Below are positions 6,155 through 9,075 of a DNA stretch of 9,075 nt, in pieces. Each line of letters begins with the position of its first letter. Position 1 is the first letter of the stretch. The notes beneath the pieces were generated by a model. That model did no database searches. It was not told the origin of the DNA and saw nothing but the letters and a program-made list of their open reading frames with translations. Both the position numbers and the translations under genes were made by a program. The DNA comes from CAZICM01 sp964537685 (GTDB lineage Bacteria; Myxococcota_A; Polyangia; Polyangiales; Polyangiaceae). The stretch is taken from positions 1 through 9,075 of the forward strand of contig CAZICM010000116.1 of NCBI GenBank assembly GCA_964537685.1, given 5' to 3'.

Positions 6155-6990
6155 ATCTCTAGGTCGTATTCTTCTTCCTGTTGAGCCAGCGCTATAGCCT
6201 GAGTGAGGTCGGACAGGGCCGCTTCCAGATTGCCCAGACGGTGATAGTAGTAAGCTCGCCTATAGAAGCTTGCGGGACGGGGCGCGACTTCAACCAGCCG
6301 GGTCGCCGCGACAAGGGCGCCGTCTTGATCTCCATTGATGGCGTAAGCGTACACCATTGTGCTCCAGACATTGGGTTCATCGGGATATTTCTCGGCGAGT
6401 TGTATCATCCGTTCGAGGGTTCTGGGCCGCTCGGATTGAGCCCGTTTATTGATATCGGCCAGCACGGCATTCAACGGTTCATCTATTGAAACTTCCGGCC
6501 TGGGTCCTCCCTCGCACGCGGAAACAAGCGCGAATTTGTTGACAAAGGGCGTTGACCATTCGACGTGATGATCCTCCACATGCTCCAGATCGGCAAGGGC
6601 CTCGGCCTTTCTGCCAAATGCATAAAGCACATTGGCCCGGAGGAAATAAAGAGATTTCAGGCACCACGCATCCTGGAGCTCGATTGAAAGAGCGATTCCC
6701 TTATCGAAATCGGCCAGGGCTGCCTGAAGGTTGCCCCGCTTGAGCTCGTACCGTCCCCGAGAGTCGAACCACGCAGGGTGCGGCGCTGTGAGAGCCATCA
6801 TTCGAGTTGTGGCCTCAACAGCACCGTCGAAGTCGTTGTTTCTGGAGCGGGCGTACGCCACCAAACGCCAGACCGCCGGCTCATCGGGGTAATCTTCGGA
6901 AAGCTTTGCAGCCTGCTCGACAGCGCTTGGATCGTCGGCGCGAACGCGCTTTCGAATCGCACCAATCAGCGAATCCAGTTGTTCATCCAT
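6007..6990 (-). CDS. TPR protein, cassette copy A
   Basis: A 327-aa soluble protein without signal peptide or membrane segment, made of helical TPR-type repeats. It is an internal duplication. Unit 1 (~4-160) and unit 2 (~172-327) share matching landmarks about 167 residues apart: YPDEP-x-VW (34 and 202), KRGNLQAALADF versus HRLGNLEAALSDL, and LYF-x-RA-x-VL followed by GRKAEA-x-ADLEHV. Such proteins act as protein-protein scaffolds, so a partner role for the co-transcribed lipoprotein is likely, although one is cytoplasmic and the other exported. The start lies at the paired ATGATG (6993 or 6990). I prefer 6990 because the paralogue at 8801 also has ATG there and because the ribosome binding site is 7 nt away. 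The last 48 residues are identical to those of copy B. Confidence 0.88.
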   Translation of the reverse strand: MDEQLDSLIGAIRKRVRADDPSAVEQAAKLSEDYPDEPAVWRLVAYARSRNNDFDGAVEATTRMMALTAPHPAWFDSRGRYELKRGNLQAALADFDKGIALSIELQDAWCLKSLYFLRANVLYAFGRKAEALADLEHVEDHHVEWSTPFVNKFALVSACEGGPRPEVSIDEPLNAVLADINKRAQSERPRTLERMIQLAEKYPDEPNVWSTMVYAYAINGDQDGALVAATRLVEVAPRPASFYRRAYYYHRLGNLEAALSDLTQAIALAQQEEEYDLEMLYFVRADVLVALGRKAEARADLEHVSDGYARMTTRVRTKEEILADCSE

Positions 6991-7724
6991 CATGTCTTCC
7001 TTCCTGGGCGAGCGCCCTGATCTCCATAGTCGATTCTATTCCCCCCGCACTTCTCGCGAACGAGGCCCCGCGCACAATTTTCCACGTCGTTGTAGGGGCC
7101 TTTTACGTAGCGCGGTGGGTCGCGCAGGTTCAGCAGCTCGATGCAGTCATCCCTGGCGTCTTTCCATTCCTTGTTGCACTCTTCTTGCTCTTTTTTATCT
7201 GCCAATTTGACCATGGCCACCGTGCCAACAATGGCCAGGGTCAAGATTATCGCCACCGGACCAGCCTCAATAATAATCGGCCCCAAGGTGAGGATGAATT
7301 TATCCATGGTCTCGGTCTGGCCGATAAGACCTCGCTCCTCCGCGCTCATGCCTTGCGAGCTCAGCTCGGAGGAAACTTTCTCCATCACAAACTGCGGAAC
7401 ATACATCGTGCGAAGCGCCGAGGCCATACACGACTCCATCGCGCGCACCCCAAGCCTGGGCTCCATCGGCTCGGCCTCGTCCACATAACCCACCTCGGTA
7501 ATCGTAAGCTCGAAGCCAACTTCGTAAGAGCGCGATTCAAGATCATCTGCCCATTGCTCCGCGCACTCTTTCAAGCGCGAAAGGGTGGACTCGGGCACCG
7601 GATTGTCGGGGGTGGCGTCGGGGACGGGGACGGGGCCTGTGCGGGCGCCGCAGCCCGCGGAGATCAATCCGAACCCCAGGCATAACGCGAGCGCTGCAAG
7701 CACCGTTGCTATTGGTCTGGACAT
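6990..7724 (-). CDS. Lipoprotein with hydrophobic segment and C-terminal 4-Cys module, copy A
   Basis: A 244-aa protein. The signal (residues 1-24) ends in SAG-Cys25, a lipobox, so the protein is exported and lipidated. A Pro-rich linker (~28-46) leads to an N-domain (~47-125) with two cysteines (54, 99) in E-C-x-x-x-W and S-C-M-x-x-A-L-R contexts. Next comes a very hydrophobic stretch (143-173), interrupted by Glu153, able to span a membrane. The C-terminal module (~178-236) has four cysteines spaced C-x10-C-x22-C-x8-C (183, 194, 217, 226). The tail DYGDQGARPGRKT closes the protein. I recognise no named domain. A lipidated N-terminus, a hydrophobic segment and a compact C-terminal module together resemble polymorphic lipoprotein toxins such as SitA of myxobacteria, but this is inference. 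Alternative starts are ATG 7739 and TTG 7763. I chose 7724 for the best signal length. The stop overlaps the TPR gene start. Confidence 0.85.
   Translation of the reverse strand: MSRPIATVLAALALCLGFGLISAGCGARTGPVPVPDATPDNPVPESTLSRLKECAEQWADDLESRSYEVGFELTITEVGYVDEAEPMEPRLGVRAMESCMASALRTMYVPQFVMEKVSSELSSQGMSAEERGLIGQTETMDKFILTLGPIIIEAGPVAIILTLAIVGTVAMVKLADKKEQEECNKEWKDARDDCIELLNLRDPPRYVKGPYNDVENCARGLVREKCGGNRIDYGDQGARPGRKT
6998..7005 (-). promoter_or_regulatory. Strong ribosome binding site inside lipoprotein A coding end
   Basis: The minus strand reads AGGAAGGA, 4 nt before the ATG at 6993 and 7 nt before the ATG at 6990. The site lies within the codons for the last residues of lipoprotein A (P-G-R-K), so the coding tail doubles as the initiation signal for the TPR gene. 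The spacing favours 6990 as the TPR start. Confidence 0.75.
7210..7264 (-). repeat. 55-nt perfect direct repeat, lipoprotein hydrophobic segment, copy A
   Basis: Identical base for base to 9021-9075. It encodes GPVAIILTLAIVGTVAMV. The identity includes all third codon positions and ends at 7209/9020. Confidence 0.95.
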
Positions 7725-7813
7725 CGTTGGCGCGTCCATACAGGAGTGGACACGCAGGCACAAGCACTTTTTTGAAGATCGAATACCTGCGGCGCAAAAG
7801 CCCCAGAGCCCAG

Positions 7814-7962
7814 CTCACTCGCTGCAATCGGCAAGGATCTCCTCTTTGGTCCTTACCCTGGTCGTCATTCTCGCATAGCCATCGCTCACATGCTCCAAGT
7901 CGGCGCGGGCTTCGGCTTTTCGGCCGAGCGCCACGAGCACATCCGCCCGCACGAAATAGAGC
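7814..7962 (-). repeat. 3' end of TPR gene B, partner repeat of 6006-6154
   Basis: Second copy of the ~149-nt direct repeat. It encodes the shared last 48 residues of the two TPR proteins. Confidence 0.9.
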
Positions 7963-8801
7963 TGCTCCATGTCGTAATTATCTTCATGCTGACCGAGCGC
8001 GATGGCCTGGGTGAAGTCGGACAGGGCGCCTTCCAGGTTGCCTCGTTTGCGCTGATAGGAAGCCCGAAGCAAGAAATCCGAAGGATGAGGAGGCGCGATC
8101 TCGATCAATCGGTTCGCGGCAATAACGGCGCCGTCCCAATCGCCGTTTATGGCGTGCGCGTACACCAGCATACGCCATGCCTTCCACGCATCGGGATATT
8201 TTTCGGCGAGTTGTGTCGCCCGCTCCAGGGTTCTGGACGGATCGGTTGGAGCCCGTTTGCCGATATCAGCCAGTACGGCTTCCAAGGGTTCATCCATTGA
8301 TACTTCTGGCCTGGGCCCTCCCTCACACGCCGAGAGAAGCTCGAATTTGGTGTGAAACGGCGCTGACGTTTCAATGAGATCGTACTCCACATGCTCCAGA
8401 TCGGCAAGGGCCTCTGCATTCCTGCCGAATGCATGCAGCACGTTGGCCCGGAGGAAATAAAGCGGTTCTAGGCACCACTCATCGTGGAGCTCGATTGAAA
8501 GAGCGATTCCCCGGTCGAAATCGGCCAGAGCTGCCTGAAGGTTGCCCCGCTTGAGCTCATACTCGCCACGAAAATAGAAATGTGAAGGATGCGGCGGCGT
8601 AATATCCATCATTCGGGTCGTGGCTGCAATAGCGCCCTCCATATCGTTGTTCAAAGCGTGGGCGAACGCCAAGGTATCCCAGACCTCCCGTTCATCGGGA
8701 TATTGTTCGGCGAGTTGTTTAGCCCGCTCAACGGCCGTTGGGTCGTTGTCCCGAAGGCGTTTTTCAATATCCTTAATCAGCGAGTCCAAAAGTTCGTTCA
8801 T
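7815..8801 (-). CDS. TPR protein, cassette copy B
   Basis: A 328-aa paralogue of the TPR protein 825 bp downstream, with the same two-unit layout and no signal peptide. Unit 1 has YPDEREVW and KRGNLQAALADFDRG. Unit 2 has YPDAWKAW and KRGNLEGALSDF, followed by the same final 48 residues as copy A. One extra residue in unit 2 (APPHPSDF versus APRPASF) accounts for the length difference. Differences cluster in the helices before those conserved blocks, where partner-binding surfaces of TPR proteins often lie. The frame also has a GTG at 8804. The ATG at 8801 is preferred because it lies 7 nt from the AGGAAGGA ribosome binding site and aligns with copy A. Its first base overlaps the stop of the upstream lipoprotein gene (TGATG). 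Confidence 0.88.
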   Translation of the reverse strand: MNELLDSLIKDIEKRLRDNDPTAVERAKQLAEQYPDEREVWDTLAFAHALNNDMEGAIAATTRMMDITPPHPSHFYFRGEYELKRGNLQAALADFDRGIALSIELHDEWCLEPLYFLRANVLHAFGRNAEALADLEHVEYDLIETSAPFHTKFELLSACEGGPRPEVSMDEPLEAVLADIGKRAPTDPSRTLERATQLAEKYPDAWKAWRMLVYAHAINGDWDGAVIAANRLIEIAPPHPSDFLLRASYQRKRGNLEGALSDFTQAIALGQHEDNYDMEQLYFVRADVLVALGRKAEARADLEHVSDGYARMTTRVRTKEEILADCSE

Positions 8802-9075
8802 CACGTTTTCCTTCCTGGGCGGGCGGGCTGATCGCCATAGTCAACCGGATTCCCATCAGGGCAGTCCTCGGAGATAAAGCCCTTCATGCAATCTTCCATG
8901 TTCGTGTAGCCTCCTGTTTGGTGGCGCGATGGGTTTGGCGATTGGAGAAGCTTTTTGCAGTGCGCTTTTGCCCACCTCCGTTCCTTCTCGCACTCTTCCT
9001 CCGTCATCTTCGCCGCCTTAACCATGGCCACCGTGCCAACAATGGCCAGGGTCAAGATTATCGCCACCGGACCAG
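8801..9075 (-). CDS. Lipoprotein with C-terminal 4-Cys module, copy B (5' part outside window)
   Basis: Only the last 90 codons are in the window. They begin inside the hydrophobic segment (GPVAIILTLAIVGTVAMVK), which is identical to that of copy A. The C-terminal module keeps all four cysteines with exactly the same spacing, C-x10-C-x22-C-x8-C. It also keeps W-A-x-x-x-C, G-Y-x-N/D-x-E/V-x-x-C and the tail DYGDQ-x-ARPGRKT. Most other module residues differ, for example RDPPRYVKG in A versus PNPSRHQTGG in B. The open frame continues off the right edge, where a lipoprotein signal and N-domain like those of copy A are expected. Confidence 0.85.
   Translation of the reverse strand, partial: GPVAIILTLAIVGTVAMVKAAKMTEEECEKERRWAKAHCKKLLQSPNPSRHQTGGYTNMEDCMKGFISEDCPDGNPVDYGDQPARPGRKT
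8809..8816 (-). promoter_or_regulatory. Strong ribosome binding site inside lipoprotein B coding end
   Basis: AGGAAGGA on the minus strand, in the same position as in copy A. It lies 7 nt before the ATG at 8801 and 4 nt before the GTG at 8804, within the codons for the P-G-R-K tail of lipoprotein B. Confidence 0.75.
9021..9075 (-). repeat. 55-nt perfect direct repeat, copy B, truncated by window end
   Basis: Identical to 7210-7264. Because the match is still perfect at the last base of the window, the repeat probably continues beyond the right edge. Confidence 0.95.

Noticed and set aside
6807..7685. Long plus-strand open frame (292 codons) across lipoprotein A and part of TPR A
   Set aside because: It lies antisense to two well-supported genes that have paralogues. 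Its translation is rich in Arg, His and Pro with no domain pattern, typical of an antisense shadow in GC-rich DNA.
7753..7791. Inverted repeat CGCAGG / CCTGCG upstream of lipoprotein A
   Set aside because: Six base pairs separated by 27 nt, with no T-run after it and no promoter-like arrangement, so chance is the simplest explanation.
7725..7814. Promoter in the gap between the two cassettes
   Set aside because: No convincing -35/-10 pair was found. The two cassettes may be one transcript, so I left it uncalled.

Overview
All convincing intact genes lie on the minus strand. They form three co-directional blocks that read from the right end of the window to the left, plus the first codons of another minus-strand gene at the left edge. 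The predicted products suggest a Gram-negative bacterium of the myxobacterial / former deltaproteobacterial type (Myxococcota or Bradymonadota). The signs are several lipoproteins, a periplasmic PEGA protein with a C-terminal membrane anchor, Cys-rich secreted proteins, and lineage-specific duplicated families. The DNA is moderately GC-rich. No rRNA, tRNA, CRISPR array, transposase or integrase was seen.

Right block (6007-9075): two tandem copies of a two-gene cassette. Each pairs an exported lipoprotein, which has a hydrophobic segment and a C-terminal four-cysteine module, with a translationally coupled cytoplasmic TPR protein. Copy A (6990-7724 and 6007-6990) is complete. In copy B (8801-9075 and 7815-8801) the lipoprotein runs off the right edge. 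The copies are mosaic. The lipoprotein hydrophobic segment is identical at DNA level over 55 nt, and the last ~148 nt of the TPR genes differ at 4 positions. The Cys module and the TPR bodies have diverged much more. This layout recalls polymorphic lipoprotein toxin/immunity cassettes such as myxobacterial SitA/SitI, but that reading is only a hypothesis.

Middle block (3553-5940): three tightly packed genes for envelope or secreted proteins. They encode a signal-peptide/PEGA/membrane-anchor protein, a 256-aa acidic lipoprotein that starts right after the previous stop (TAAATG), and a 139-aa Cys-rich secreted protein 9 nt further on. The last two belong to no family I recognise.

Between the middle and left blocks (3157-3552) is a gap with no intact gene. 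It holds an AT-rich patch, a 10-bp palindrome, and on the plus strand what looks like the decayed remnant of a small DUF6968-like gene.

Left block (296-3156): two coupled paralogous genes with an ATGA overlap. Each encodes two GNAT-like acetyltransferase units in tandem, so the operon carries four diverged copies of one ~200-residue unit bounded by WPD at its start and WPP at its end. Beyond a 248-bp gap, bases 1-47 hold the first 15 codons of a minus-strand gene whose N-terminus matches that of a common AAA-family ATPase group.

Duplication is the theme of the window: duplication within genes (GNAT and TPR), of adjacent genes (GNAT), and of whole cassettes (lipoprotein + TPR).
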